DNA of 64,000 nt from Dioscorea cayenensis subsp. rotundata (lineage: Eukaryota; Streptophyta; Magnoliopsida; Dioscoreales; Dioscoreaceae), in the NCBI RefSeq assembly GCF_009730915.1, contig NC_052474.1, forward strand, positions 5,677,501-5,741,500, in the 5' to 3' direction. The first letter of the stretch is position 1, and each line of letters starts with the position of its first letter. The notes under the pieces were generated by a model, which had not been told where the DNA came from, made no database searches, and saw nothing but the letters and a program-made list of their open reading frames with translations. Below, in pieces: positions 36,128 to 47,149 of this stretch. Made by a program: the position numbers and the translations under genes.

Positions 36128-36841
36128 TTAAACGGGACGGCCAAGCTTTTGGAGGCACTTGACACCGATCTTGAAACAGAGGAACGAATTGAAAGTGGTT
36201 TCCAGCGCTTGGGCCTCGTCCAAAATCCCGTAGTCCTTTTCCCTCCGGCGATGCGCCGCGCTTCTACTCGCCCTCATCCCGTCCAGCGCGATCTCCGCCA
36301 TGTCCTCCAGCGTGGCTTTCCTTGGCATCTCTTGCTTCTCGTACGCAGCCTCCATCAACGTCCTCACCTCCACTGGCTTCCCTAACACAATGTTCCAATC
36401 CTTCTTCAAAGACTCCGCAGCCTTCTGCATCCCATCCCCAACGACGGTCACGCGGGGATCCGCGAGGAAGTCACGGAGGGCGATCGCAGCTGAGATCCGG
36501 TTGTGTTCATAGGTGTTGTCGATGAAGAGGCAGTGAGATCCACCGAGGCAGAGCGCGATTCCGCAGATTACTTTAGAGGAACGATAGTGTGCGGTTGACG
36601 AGGAATTGGGGTTCTCGGAACCACGGAAGAAGGAGAGGCCGGCAATGAGAGGGTTACGACGCTTCTCGTGATTGCGTTGCTGGAACCAGCGCTTGACGGT
36701 GATGTTCACGTCGTACCAAGGACGGGCGACCTCGATGACGCCACCGCCGACGCGAACGAGGCGGATAGAGGTCTTTTCCCACCTCCTAACTTCGGCGTCT
36801 TCGTTCTCCTTCTCGATGCTCAGCTCCAAGGGTTTACCCAT
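36128..36841 (-). CDS. Degenerate 3'-5' exonuclease-fold protein (paralog 3, intact)
   Basis: Intronless, 237 aa from the ATG at 36841 (MGKPLELSIEKENEDAEV). An in-frame extension to 36886 encodes a hydrophobic MFYFLLLGCLATQV, but the same stretch upstream of the other copies looks like leader sequence. The body matches paralogs 1 and 2: KRWFQQRNHEKRRNPLIAG, ALCLGGSHCLFIDNTYEH, ALRDFLADPRVTVVGDG, WNIVLGKPVEVRTLMEAAYE, TTFNSFLCFKIGVKCLQKL. The late motif Glu is Lys here (CFKIG), and the first catalytic Asp-x-Glu is absent (GLSFFR). Role unknown; it would be an inactive nuclease fold, perhaps nucleic-acid binding, but that is inference. Confidence 0.73.
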   Translation of the reverse strand: MGKPLELSIEKENEDAEVRRWEKTSIRLVRVGGGVIEVARPWYDVNITVKRWFQQRNHEKRRNPLIAGLSFFRGSENPNSSSTAHYRSSKVICGIALCLGGSHCLFIDNTYEHNRISAAIALRDFLADPRVTVVGDGMQKAAESLKKDWNIVLGKPVEVRTLMEAAYEKQEMPRKATLEDMAEIALDGMRASRSAAHRRREKDYGILDEAQALETTFNSFLCFKIGVKCLQKLGRPV

Positions 36842-36932
36842 GGTGACTTGTGTCGCAAGGCAACCCAACAACAAGAAGTAAAACAAACCAACAATGAAAC
36901 TCTAATGAAACGGTACTAGTGAGCTTCGTTTA

Positions 36933-36935
<3 letters not shown>

Positions 36936-36979
<44 letters not shown>
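36936..36979. repeat. (TA)n microsatellite upstream of paralog 3
   Basis: About 21 TA units, equivalent in position to a shorter TA tract at 34377-34392 in unit A. Length variation here lies in the probable core promoter. Confidence 0.9.
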
Positions 36980-36980
<1 letters not shown>

Positions 36981-36994
36981 AGTGAGTGGGTGAA

Positions 36995-37118
36995 GTATCA
37001 TGTTTAATTCTAATTCCACTCGAATTAAAATTTGAGATAAATTAAAATTTAAAATAAAAATTTAAAATTGGTGATCTTATTTTTATTAGAATTACGGATT
37101 ATAAATTAAATTTTAAAA

Positions 37119-37172
<54 letters not shown>

Positions 37173-37500
37173 TTGACGAAGGGGATAAGTGGTGGCTATT
37201 TAAATATTAATATTGAATTTTTGTTATGTACTTTGATTTATAGAAATATTTTGATGTAGTTAACTAATGTAAAATTATAAGTTAACTTTGATGACTAGCA
37301 ACCCGCCCTAATTGTATTGTAAGCTAAAGTGATAACTGATAATGAACTCACTTGGTGGACTGAACACTAGTATAAAGTGCGTTTAAGGCCACTAAACCAT
37401 ATTGAGTTTTGGTGTTACGAGGAATGCAAACTCTTACCTTACTTTAGCACGCTTGTATTCTTATAACATCCGATATAAACATTAAATTAAATTTTTGATT
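36995..37500. repeat. Array 5'-flank block, unit B
   Basis: Homologous to 34393-34560 at its left. Its right part (37290-37480: AGCAACCCGCC...GTGCGTTTAAGGCCACTAAAC) is homologous to 40530-40740. A (TA)n tract at 37122-37169 lies between the two parts. Confidence 0.65.
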
Positions 37501-37744
37501 GTTATAAATTAACTTTAATATCAAATCAAATCAAGCATATGCACATTTGCAATTAATGCCATTTTTTCAAAAGTAAATATTATTAGTTCATGTACTGCTA
37601 TATCATCCAAACAAAATGTTAGATTTAATTTATTTTAGTTATAATATATTCTGTTATATTTTTATTGTTTATTAGTTTGAGAATAATAATAATAATAGCA
37701 ACACAAGATTAATAGCATGCAGGCTCATGCTCTAGTTTATTTTA

Positions 37745-38043
37745 CTCCCTCCATTCCTAAATACATGTTGTTGAAAGATGTTGCACAAGAATTAAAGATA
37801 TCATTAAATTATCTAAATTTTATCAAATTACTAAACTATCTCTCTTTTGAAACCATGTATTTTTCTTAGAACTATAAATATTATTGTCTTCATTTATATA
37901 ACTTAAGAAATTGAAGATGTGTAAAAATTGAGAATAAATATTGCATTGGGTAAAATTAAAAAAAGAATAAATTGTAAAATGACAACTATTTTGAAATAAT
38001 TTTTTTTTTTCTTAAAACAATATGTATTTTGGAACGGAGAGAG
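37745..38043. mobile_element. Stowaway-like MITE (Tc1/mariner), 299 bp
   Basis: The left end CTCCCTCCATTCC and the inverted right end CTCTCTCCGTTCC are flanked by the dinucleotide TA on both sides (37743-37744 and 38044-38045). These are the Stowaway hallmarks. Confidence 0.88.
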
Positions 38044-38045
38044 TA

Positions 38046-38540
38046 CTTGTCTAATTTTAGAAATTTTCTTTGGTCTTTCAATCATCCATCTAAAAAATTT
38101 GTGAATTATTAAATATTATTTTTTTTAAATTTACCTTGGTACTTTTACAACTTCCAATAAATTATACTCCCTTGGGTCTTTGTCCTAATTTAGTGGTTTT
38201 CTTTGATACTATTTATTTGTCTATTTAGAAAATTTTTGAAACATTAAAAATTGTTTTTCAAAATTTACCTTTTATATTTAATGTAGCTCTATAGATTATG
38301 ATATATTATATTCAATTATACATTTTTTAAAATATATTTTAAATAAGGGTAAACTTGGAAAGTTAATATGATTTTTTTATAAAATTTAGAATACTAATTA
38401 ACTCCAACTAATTTTCTTAATCCATAAAAATCATGTAAAATGTACATGTTTTCTCTCGACATGAAAAACTACATTAATGAAAAGATACTCAATTAGTATA
38501 CAATTTCAGATATTCAATGAAAGTGCGTGACGTCTCATGT
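38046..38540. other. AT-rich spacer
   Basis: No gene. A TACTCCCTTGGGTCTTTGTC stretch near 38165 resembles one Stowaway end, but no partner end was found. Confidence 0.5.
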
Positions 38541-38551
38541 TTAGTTCTAAT

Positions 38552-39744
38552 CAAGGTTGTCAGATCTGATCCGGCTTTGACCAAGTGAAACCCAGAGGTC
38601 AGGGGTCGATAAGTTTAAGCGGGTTGAACCGGCGTCAATAATAAAATATTTTAAAAATATTATAATAATTAATAATGATAAAAATAATATAACGTATATT
38701 TTAATAATTAAAAACACAATTAAATATGTTTAAAAGTTTAATTATATAGATTTTATTTTTAAAATATCTAAAATACAAATAAATTTAATATTTAGAATTT
38801 AATTTAATATAATATCATTTAATTTCATCCCATCAACCCCCAATAATACTCTCCACCTACCCTAACAATTACATCTTTGACTATTCTATTGGAGATAATT
38901 TTAATTTTTATGTATTATTGGAGATAATTTTAATTTTTATGTATATAAAAAATTTTAACCACAACAATTTTTATCTTTTAAATTTTTAACCGAATATTAC
39001 CCATAATTTTTATCTGTTAGGATTAGTTAAAGTAGAAGTGGGAATAAAACTTGTTGTAAAAAATTTTATGAAATGATAAGGGTTTTAGTGTAAAATTATT
39101 TTTAATTTAAAAAAAACTAATAGGACCCATCTAAGTTTTTAAAAAATAAATTTTAATATTAAAAAACTAGTGGGACCTGCCGATTTTTTAAAAAAATAAA
39201 ATTTTAATATTAAAAAACCAGTGGAACCCACAACTATTAAAAAAATTTAAAATATAATATTAAAAAATAAAAATGCCTAATTTGGTAAATAATTCTAAAA
39301 ATACCTATTTTTGGTAATTAATTAAAAAAAAAGCAATATTTTTTTAAAAAAAAGCCACTAAATGACTCTCTCGGGACTCTCACCCGTTCTCTTTCTCATG
39401 ACTCAAAATTCAAAAGGTAATAAATAAATGAAAATATGCCCACTATTTCCTTTTTTCTTCCTTTTGCTCTCTTTCTAACTCTCTCACCCTCTCCGGCCGC
39501 ACCTCTCTCTCTAACTCTCTCACCTTCTCCGGCCGCACACCATCTCCTCTCACTATCATTAGTATTTTTTAACTTGTTTGATCCGGCCGGATCACCGGTT
39601 TCCCAGTTAACAGACCGGGTCATCGAGTTTTTGGCAGAGCTATTATATGGCTGAGTCAATGCATGTAAAAAAATAATACTCTCATGGCCGGTTCCTGGTT
39701 TTTCCGATCGAACCGGCCGGGCCGGTCCGGTTTTAACAACCTAG
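38552..39744. mobile_element. Non-autonomous hAT-like transposon, 1.19 kb
   Basis: The left end CAAGGTTGTCAGATCTGATC and the inverted right end CTAGGTTGTTAAAACCGGAC agree at the outer nine bases except one, then share CCGG words. It is flanked by 8-base near-duplicates GTTCTAAT and CTTCTAAT. Sequence on either side joins to match the uninterrupted 5'-flank blocks of units A and B, so the empty site is visible in the same window. The right end is GC-rich (GGCCGG words), like the element at 5803. There is no transposase. Confidence 0.8.
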
Positions 39745-39745
39745 C

Positions 39746-40859
39746 TTCTAATTCAACTCGAATTAAATTTTGAAATAATTTTAAAAAAATTCAAATTAAA
39801 AAAATATATGTTTAATTCTTATTCAACTCAAATTAAATTTTGAGATAGTTAAATAAATAAATAATTCTAAAATTAAAAATTGGTGAGCTAGTTTTTATAA
39901 GAATTACGGATTATAATTTATTAATTTGAATTTTAAAATTTAAGAAATAAATAATTATTTTTAAAATTGAAGAAGGCTTTTAAATTTGGAGGGACAGAAC
40001 ACTGAATAGATATATGTCCATGTGAAAGAAATAAAAATAAAATTTTGATTGAAATATTTTGATGTAGTTAACTAAATAATTTATATACTTTGGTTTATGG
40101 AAGTATGTTGATGTAGGAAACTAAATAATTTTGATGTTGTTTAAGTATTAATATAGTTATAATTCAGGTGATGTATTAGTGTTACTTTCGGTTTTCTTTT
40201 TTATTTTGTTTATTATTCTAATAAATACATGTTAGCTCTGAAATTAAATAGGCCAAATACTTTGAGCTTTGTTCTGTTATTCCATTAGTCGAGAAATGTT
40301 AAGAAAAATTTGTTTCATGTTTATCTAAAAAAAAGTTTTATAACATATGATGCTTCCAATATTTTTTAGATATTATTTTTTTAATTTTTTTTGTGAGAAA
40401 GTCGACAAGCACGGGTCATCTCCAATTGACCCAAAAACGATTAGTTATTATTTTTTTAATTCTATAATTTTTTTTTAAAAAAAATTATCATCAAATTTAA
40501 ATTCAAATATAATTATCAAATTAACTATAGCTTTGCTCACACGCAACCCACCCCCAATTATAATTGAAGTGATTGTGACTTGTGAGCTCAATTGTGCGGC
40601 TAAGCATGACGAGGATGAGCTTGCCTTCTGAGATGTGTTTAAGGCTACTAAACTGTGTTGTGGTCAAACATGACTTTAAACTCGCTCGCTATTTCAGTAC
40701 GTTTGCACCCAGATGTGAGCAGACTAGCTTGCCTCTCATTTCAATGTTTTTATAATCATGCATGAAAAGATAAGCTAACCCACTCCCCTCACCCGTTTGC
40801 AATCACCCTATAGCCTAATACCCCCACCTTGCAGCTCATGGCTCGGATAATAAGGCCGA
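39746..40859. repeat. Array 5'-flank block, extra copy
   Basis: It carries the TTCTAATTCAACTCGAATTA block twice (39746 and 39812) and then the segment near 40530-40740 homologous to 37290-37480. No gene copy is attached on its left, so this is a partial duplication. Confidence 0.55.
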
Positions 40860-41208
40860 ACTCACATTGAGGACTTTTTTAATCACCATAATATAATTAA
40901 GAAGATTTAAACTCAGAATAATAAAAATTTTGTACTATCATTTTACCACTGAACTATGAGTTTATTGGCCATCAATGGAACTCTTACCATAAACTTTTAA
41001 TAAACAAATCTTTTGATCATTAAAATAAGAGAAATTGAATTTAAATAAATTATTATAAATGTCACATTTAAAGATTTATATATATAAAAGTTATTTTTAT
41101 TAAAAACAAATCCAAACAATTATCATAGACGACAATAAAAAAAACTATATACGAAAATCTACCATAAGTCAGTAGGTTATAAAAAAGCAACAACATACTC
41201 TCCATCTA
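40860..41208. repeat. Array 3'-flank block, unit D
   Basis: Homologous to the 3'-flank of units A, B and E (ACTATGAGTTTATTGGCCATCAATG, then AAATCTACCATAAGTCAGTAGG and AACAACATACTCTCC). It runs directly into a truncated gene copy. Confidence 0.7.
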
Positions 41209-41256
41209 GCTAGTGAGATCCACTTAGGTCGAGCACAATCCCACATATTACTTTAG

Positions 41257-41662
41257 CGCTTTATTTGATTGGGGGGAGTGGGGAGAAATGAGGGGGTGTT
41301 TAGAGGTGTTGATGTTGTTTGGTTGGGGGAGTGAAAGGGGGAAGGGGTGAGGAGGGGTGGGGTCTTTTAGGGGAGTGGGTATTTATTGTTATTTATTATT
41401 TTTTTAATAATACAAAATACCAATAATACCCTTTACATATTTGTATAATTCTCATTATATCCTATTTTTTAATAATTATTGGATGTTTACATTTTAACCA
41501 ATATTTGTCAATTATAATAAAGATGTTATGACTCCTGATAATTTTTTTTTTTCAAATAAATATTTTCCCCTAATTATTGTATTATATATATGTGTGTTTT
41601 AATGCTTTATAATGTTTATCATATATTATATATTGTGTTATTATTATTGTTCTACAATTGAT

Positions 41663-41700
<38 letters not shown>

Positions 41701-42331
41701 TATCTATTTTACTGTAAAAAGGCAAAATAGTGAAATACACATTATTAAGTTTCTCTCTCTTTCTCACTCCTCTTTTCAACCAAACAAAATAAATAAATAA
41801 ATAAATAAAGGGGCTTTTGCAAGTGTACCCCTAAAAAATTTTGAAATTGCATATTTGCCCTTGAATAAAAGTTAATTGCATACATACCCTTGAATAATAT
41901 ACATAATTGCGTATATATCCTTGGGGTTCAAATTAGTTGAAAAACCATCTATTAACAAACAACAAATATATAAAATTACCATTATATCATTGCATATATA
42001 CCCTTCAAAAGTTTTTTTTAGTTGTACAAGGGTTATTTTGGACCTTTTGTATATCTTAATCCAAGTTATAATCATAGTTAATCAAGTTTGATTATCGGAA
42101 TCTAACAGTAAGGGCATATCCGCAATTACCTATATTTTTCAGGGGTATATATACAATTATGTTTTTTCGAAGGGTAAATATGCAATTATAGAACTTTTGA
42201 GGGGTTTATAACCAATTCTCCCATAAATAAACTACTCCTCCACACTCCTCTATAAATTAAATACAATATTTTTTCAAACCCTCCACACTCTTTCCCCCTC
42301 ACTCCCCCCTCCCCTCTGAACCGAACAGGGG
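41257..42331. mobile_element. DNA transposon, probably PIF/Harbinger-like, inserted in the exonuclease-like pseudogene
   Basis: The borders are set by comparison with the uninterrupted paralogs (ATTACTTTAGAGGAACGATAG). A TAG trinucleotide flanks both sides (41254-41256 and 42332-42334). The ends are degenerate inverted repeats (TTATTTGATTGGGGGGAG against TGTTCGGTTCAGAGGGGAG). It contains a second element at 41810-42222. There is no transposase ORF. Confidence 0.7.
41810..42222. mobile_element. Mutator-like MITE, 413 bp, nested in the element above
   Basis: It has 53-base terminal inverted repeats (outer GGGGCTTTTGCAAG / GGGAGAATTGGTTA, inner ATTGCATATTTGCCCTT / ATTGCATATTTACCCTT). They are flanked by an exact 9-base duplication ATAAATAAA (41801-41809 and 42223-42231). 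Both features are typical of Mutator-like elements. Confidence 0.88.
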
Positions 42332-42505
42332 TAGAGGAATGATAGTAGGTTCTTGACTTAGTAAAACGTTTTTGGGGAACTACGGAAGAAGGAGAGGCCG
42401 GTGACGAATGGGCTACGGCGCTTCGTGTGATTGTGTTTCTGGAACCGGCGGTTGATGGTGAGTGACCTCGATGGTGCGATAGCCTACGCGGATGAGAAGG
42501 GTAAA

Positions 42506-44023
42506 GGTCCTTTCATATATCCATCTTAAATAGATGATAATGTACATGTAATACACCAATATTAATTAAATTTTATCATGTTAATTATGTATCTGGTTAC
42601 ATATATGTTGAACTGCTCTGCAGCTGAGCTAAGGTAGGATCAATAAGGAATTTAGTTGAACTATCCTATAGCTAAGGTGATTCCTCCATCCAATGAATCT
42701 GAAGAAGAATGTCGCCAAATTGGCAAATGCTATGAAGTTTAGACACCAAAATTTTGTTGGCATACGAACTCTACATTAATTTAATGCAGATTTAGATGAA
42801 ATTCTAGTGATTATGAAGTCAATAAGTAATGCTAATCAAAATTTAACTCCAATGATCAAGGACTTTTTGTTAAAATTAAAAAAAAAAGTAATGATATTGT
42901 GATAAGCACATTTACAATTAAGGTATGTGAACAAGAGGCAATAAAAACCGCTCATGCATCCACACTCTGTCAATGTAGGGATTGAATTACAAAACTGCAC
43001 CCACGGTTGGGGACTCTTAATACCATTGCATCTAGCCAGTGCATTTCAAACCCAGTGCTATTTAACCAAAGGCTCTCCGATAATGATTAAGAATTCAAGA
43101 TCAACAAATTAGTATAGTGGAGTTTATATTAATGAAAACTTATTAGTGATTCTGGTCTATATGCATATGTATGATCAATTAGGCCAACCTTAAAAAAATT
43201 TTGAATGGTGAAGAGATAGCTAGAGATGGAGAGATGGTCCCCAATTTAACTTGGAACACATACATATAAAAAAGAAATGATTAGAAATGTACGGAAAACT
43301 TGTTAGTGATTCTGATCTATATGTATGTGTACGATCCAATTAGGTGAACCTTTAAAAATTTTGAATAGTGAAGAGATAGCTAGAGATGGAGAGATGGTCC
43401 CCAATTAAACTTGGAACACATACATATGTAAAAGACATAATTAAAAATGTACGGACACAATCCAATGATTCCAATGTCATTAATTAATTACTAAGTATTG
43501 GATTGATTGATTGCGTGTTTGTACGGCCTTGTTTATTCAAGTGATGATCTCATGCAATCCAATCTTTCTGCTCTTAACAATAAAATATACATGAGAGATT
43601 ATTACAAGCACTGAAAGGAATGATAAGAGCTTAATTAATATATAGGAATGACCAAATTATATAACATGAAATATATATCTACCCAAATATTTAATAATAA
43701 CATCTCTCTCATTTATGATAACCCAAAAAAACGGAAATTAACTAATTTTCCAAAACATTAACAAAGTATATGTGTATATATATGAAAGATCATACCACTA
43801 TATGTGATAGCACAGAAGAACCACAAAGCAACAAAAAGAAAATTACAACAGAACCAAAATAAAAAAACATGAAGAATAAATTTTTATTTTTTTTTAAAAA
43901 AAGGATAAACCACTATTAATATATATTTCAATAGTTAACTAGTAATTCATCAAAACTTGTTCATGAATATCAATAATTATTATAATACATCTGATCATCA
44001 AGGCAATTAATCTTCTTGTTCTT
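42506..44023. other. Spacer between array unit D and the bHLH gene
   Basis: No gene seen apart from the tandem repeat at 43141-43455. The right end should hold the 3'UTR of the bHLH gene. Confidence 0.55.
43141..43455. repeat. Two-copy tandem duplication, unit about 158 bp
   Basis: 43141-43300 and 43301-43455 are direct copies. Both contain TTAGTGATTCTGxTCTATATG, GAAGAGATAGCTAGAGATGG, AGATGGTCCCCAATT, ACTTGGAACACATACATAT and AAATGTACGG. They differ by scattered substitutions and small indels, so the duplication is not recent. There is no ORF. Confidence 0.9.
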
Positions 44024-44131
44024 TTAATCTTTTCTGCTTGATTCGTTTGCCATCAAAACCAAATCCTCCAACCTTTCTTTAATCCTCTTTTCTTCTAAAC
44101 CAATTCTTGAAGATATTGCCTGAATTAATAC

Positions 44132-44170
<39 letters not shown>

Positions 44171-44911
44171 TAACAACATAAGGTGATCATTAACTAATGC
44201 TAAACCGTGCATCATCATGAATTTTAAAACAAAAAAATTAATGAGAAAAGATTGAGAGAATTAATTACTTGAGAGTGAATATTATGCATAATCTTGTCAC
44301 CCACAGTGAAGAAACTGGCATTGATAACTTCAGCACCTTCTTCTTCTAAGATGCTAACAACTTGATGTAATTTTAAGCCCTTGTTTAATCCACTCAAAAG
44401 AACCACATCCATAATATCATCTTTGACTGTCACTTGAACTTCAATCTTATGATCATCAGTAATATCCATGTGAATTCCTTGCATGTTCATCTCCAACATG
44501 TTTCTTTTTCTTTTCAAAGATTCAATCTTTCCTTGAAGTTTCTTAATGTAACTTGTGGCTTCTTCCAAGATATATTGTGGCGTTAATGCATCCTGCAAAG
44601 TATCATGTTACAAATTAATGTTCTCCATATACTCCATCATTTAACAACATACATGCATATATATATATATATGCACTCACAGATACACAAATACATAAAG
44701 CACTCATGCATGATGCACTCAGATCTTCTCATTTCTGTTATATTATACTCATGAATCTTATCAGAGCACCAGGACTTAATACCTTTGAGCCAGATGTTTG
44801 GGTTTTGGGAATCAAAGAGGAGAGTTGGGAAAGAAGTCCCTTCATCAGTAGTCTCCTGTTTTTCTCAACTGTCTTTCTCTCCAGCTTTGATGCTTTCCTT
44901 CCCCCTTCCAT
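44024..44911 (-). CDS. bHLH transcription factor, bHLH162-like subgroup
   Basis: The coding exons in transcript order are 44911-44783, 44592-44269 and 44119-44024, with GT-AG introns at phase 0. The product is 182 aa. The basic region and first helix lie in exon 1 (LERKTVEKNRRLLMKGLLSQ, then SSLIP). The second helix is in exon 2 (YILEEATSYIKKLQGKIESL). The C-terminal half forms an ACT-like domain (EVQVTVKDDIMDVVLLSG ... EEGAEVINASFFTVGDKIMH). The order and the TVEKNRR wording match Arabidopsis bHLH162 and relatives. Such proteins act in the nucleus as dimers. The basic region keeps Glu17, Arg19 and Arg20 but has Lys-Asn before the Arg pair, so E-box recognition may be atypical. Intron 2 carries an (ATA)n tract. 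Confidence 0.9.
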
Positions 44912-44912
<1 letters not shown>

Positions 44913-44946
<34 letters not shown>

Positions 44947-45026
44947 TCTAAAGAAGGTACTCTAAAGTCTAAAGAAGGAGAAACATAGCACAAAGCTTTG
45001 TGGAAAGCCAAGTGGGCCTTATATAG
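44913..45026 (-). promoter_or_regulatory. Core promoter and leader of the bHLH gene
   Basis: On the minus strand a TATATAA box (45025-45019) lies about 110 bases before the start codon. The leader contains a (CA)n microsatellite (44913-44946) immediately before the ATG. Confidence 0.6.
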
Positions 45027-45090
45027 ACGAAAGAGAGACATAAAGAGAGAAAACTGGGCCCCGTGTTGTGAAAGATGAAACTAGATATAA

Positions 45091-45092
<2 letters not shown>

Positions 45093-45128
<36 letters not shown>
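45093..45128. repeat. (TA)n microsatellite
   Basis: About 18 TA units upstream of the bHLH gene promoter. Confidence 0.9.
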
Positions 45129-45131
<3 letters not shown>

Positions 45132-45519
45132 ACAAGAGATATAACTAATATATTGGATGTACGCTACGTCCAAAGCTGGGAAATTGCATGAGTAACGAGA
45201 CAAAATAGTAAGAGTTACTGTACTCGTTCCTTGTTTTTAATGAATCCACCTTTTAAAAAAAAAAAAAATAATAATAATAAATAGTAAAAGTTGTAACTAA
45301 ATAGCCTAACTCTTTGAAGGTATACCATTAATCACGGCTATTAACTACTAATTGTCCGGCCGACTTTTGTTTTGCGTGTGGGACTGGGACACACACAAGA
45401 AACACAGATGGAATGTCTGCATCATTTTGTATTATATTTATTAAGTTTTTTTAAATGTTCTCTAGATTCTCAAATATAAGTCACTTTCAGATTTTTTTTT
45501 AATAAATTATAAATTAAAA

Positions 45520-45955
45520 AAAAAATTCAAAATAATCTTAATAGATCCATTGATATTTAAATTTACTAGATAGTCCTTAATTTTATGATAGTTTACTTTT
45601 CAGAAAATGTAGCTCACTCCATTGATTTAGTATATTTTACAAAATGTACTTCCCGCTTAAAATGTATACTTTTTGTTTAACAATTTATATTTTTGTACGA
45701 CTACGTAAGTTTTCACTTAATATATAGTATCTTTCCGCTTAATATTTAACCTTCTCATTTAATATTCGACCTTTTCATTTAATATTATGTGTTCGCTTTA
45801 AAAAGCGAGAGCATTACAACATCGCTACATTTACGACGAGAAAAGACAAAAAGACTGTTGTCGAAAAATGAAAATTTTTTTGGTATACCAAAACTTGACA
45901 GACAATCTGTGAATAAGTGAAATTTAGAGGGATTTTTAGGACATTTTAAGTTTTT
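45520..45955. repeat. Interspersed repeat family R1, copy 1
   Basis: It shares an ordered set of words with 47740-48170 and 52864-53215: CTCACTCxxTxxxTTTA, TTTACAAxATxTACTTCCC, GCTTAAAATxTA, TAAGTTTTCAxTTAATAT, and an end ATGTGAATAAGTGAAA-type followed by TTAGAGGGATTTTTAGG. There is no coding capacity. The class is unknown, because no clear target duplication was found. Confidence 0.55.
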
Positions 45956-46672
45956 TTTGGTAAATTTTTTTCAATCTTTAAAGTTTTTCGATAATATAAA
46001 TGAAAAGAATCATATTCATGATCTCAAAAAATAGGTATGATTTTAAAAAATTAGTTATTTTAATTTATTTTAATTTTAATTTTAAAAATTTTAAAATTTT
46101 GTGTAAAATTTTTAAACGACTTATGTTTTAGAATAAAAATAGTAATATATCATTAAATATCAATTCAAAATATAATGGTAAATCCCTGTCCGAACAATCG
46201 CAGAACCATAAACCGAAAACTAATCCACATAAAACGCCCGGAAGCGTAGAGCACGAATTAGGATAAAGCCGAAACTTTCCTCTTTCGAATGAGGGAGAAC
46301 TTACAAGAACAATGATAGTAAAACAACTCTTATTATGTGAATAATAATCAAAGTTCTATTTTTCAAAAGAGAAGGTAAAATGTTATTTACATAGCCGACT
46401 TAAACTTGGGATATAAGAAAACTATCTAATTAAAATTGGCTAGGAAATCAATCTATAAATAAAAAATGAAAATTTGATAGGAAAACAATCTAAAAATAGG
46501 AAATTGAAATTGACTAGAAAATCAATCTAAATATGAGAACAATATTATTGTAGCATGTGAAGATGGCAGGCGAATCTCTCCACTCTTAATCTTGGAATAC
46601 TTGATTTCCTGGTTGAATGGGATTCGATTTTGTTTCCTTCCAGAATTTGGGTTGGTTTAGGAAAAATATATT
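45956..46672. other. Spacer, possible retroelement remnant
   Basis: The segment 46180-46330 is less AT-rich (CGAAAACTAATCCACATAAA, CGCCCGGAAGCGTAGAGC), unlike its surroundings, and resembles decayed repeat DNA. No gene was recognised. Confidence 0.35.
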
Positions 46673-47149
46673 TTAGACTGATTTGTCATAAAAGGAAACC
46701 ACATCTCCATTTGTTTGCGTGGGGCCAACAAACATAGGCACAGTTTTCTTCTTGGACGTGCATGTGAGTGTAAGGACCACATGTGGTGTAGCTCCAAATG
46801 ATTCTCGCTTGCTATTATCTTGTTTAACTAAGTTTGGAATTATGTTCTCACTTTCGGTACACCTAAGTACAATTAAGGTAAAAGAAATTGGAAACACCAG
46901 CATATCAATATATTTTAAAAATAAGCTTAAGTTAGCGTTCACCTGGTTTTGAATTTGTTTAGCATTGTTTCGTGTAATTGGTCCTTGATATGCATCCTCT
47001 TCTATACCAGTTGAAGTATTACTATTCATAGGTGGTGTAGTTGGCATGGGTGTGATGTCCTCATCAATATATATTAAAATTATATTTTTTTTTTGGTCTT
47101 TTATATACCAGTTCTTTGAGAAAAAATATTGAGAGGTGTTTGGTTGCAA
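46673..47149 (-). pseudogene. Probable retrotransposon-derived coding remnant
   Basis: An open frame of 158 codons on the minus strand contains EDAYQGPITRNNAKQIQNQV followed by NANLSL. The GPxTRxxAKxxxxxVN wording is frequent in plant retrotransposon polyproteins. The rest of the frame is AT-rich and not recognisable. No LTRs or further domains were found near it. It could also be a chance frame with a short old fragment in it. Confidence 0.35.

Larger units (their letters stand above)
41209..42505 (-). pseudogene. Exonuclease-like gene fragment (paralog 4) interrupted by nested transposons
   Basis: Two pieces, 41209-41256 and 42332-42505, match consecutive parts of the intact paralogs. The first matches the ...CLGGSH... 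region read as GTGAGATCCAC...ATTACTTTAG. The second runs from GAGGAATGATAG through CTACGGCGCTTC and CTGGAACCGGCG. The C-terminal half and the start region are missing, and 1.08 kb of transposon lies between the pieces. It cannot encode a full protein. Confidence 0.8.

Noticed and set aside
36842..36886. Hydrophobic N-terminal extension of paralog 3 as a signal peptide
   Set aside because: The equivalent stretch upstream of other copies is not consistently hydrophobic or open, and the inner Met gives equal 237-aa lengths in paralogs 1 and 3.
44706..44951. Plus-strand ORFs with a Cys/Val repeat tail
   Set aside because: Antisense of bHLH exon 1 and its (CA)n leader.
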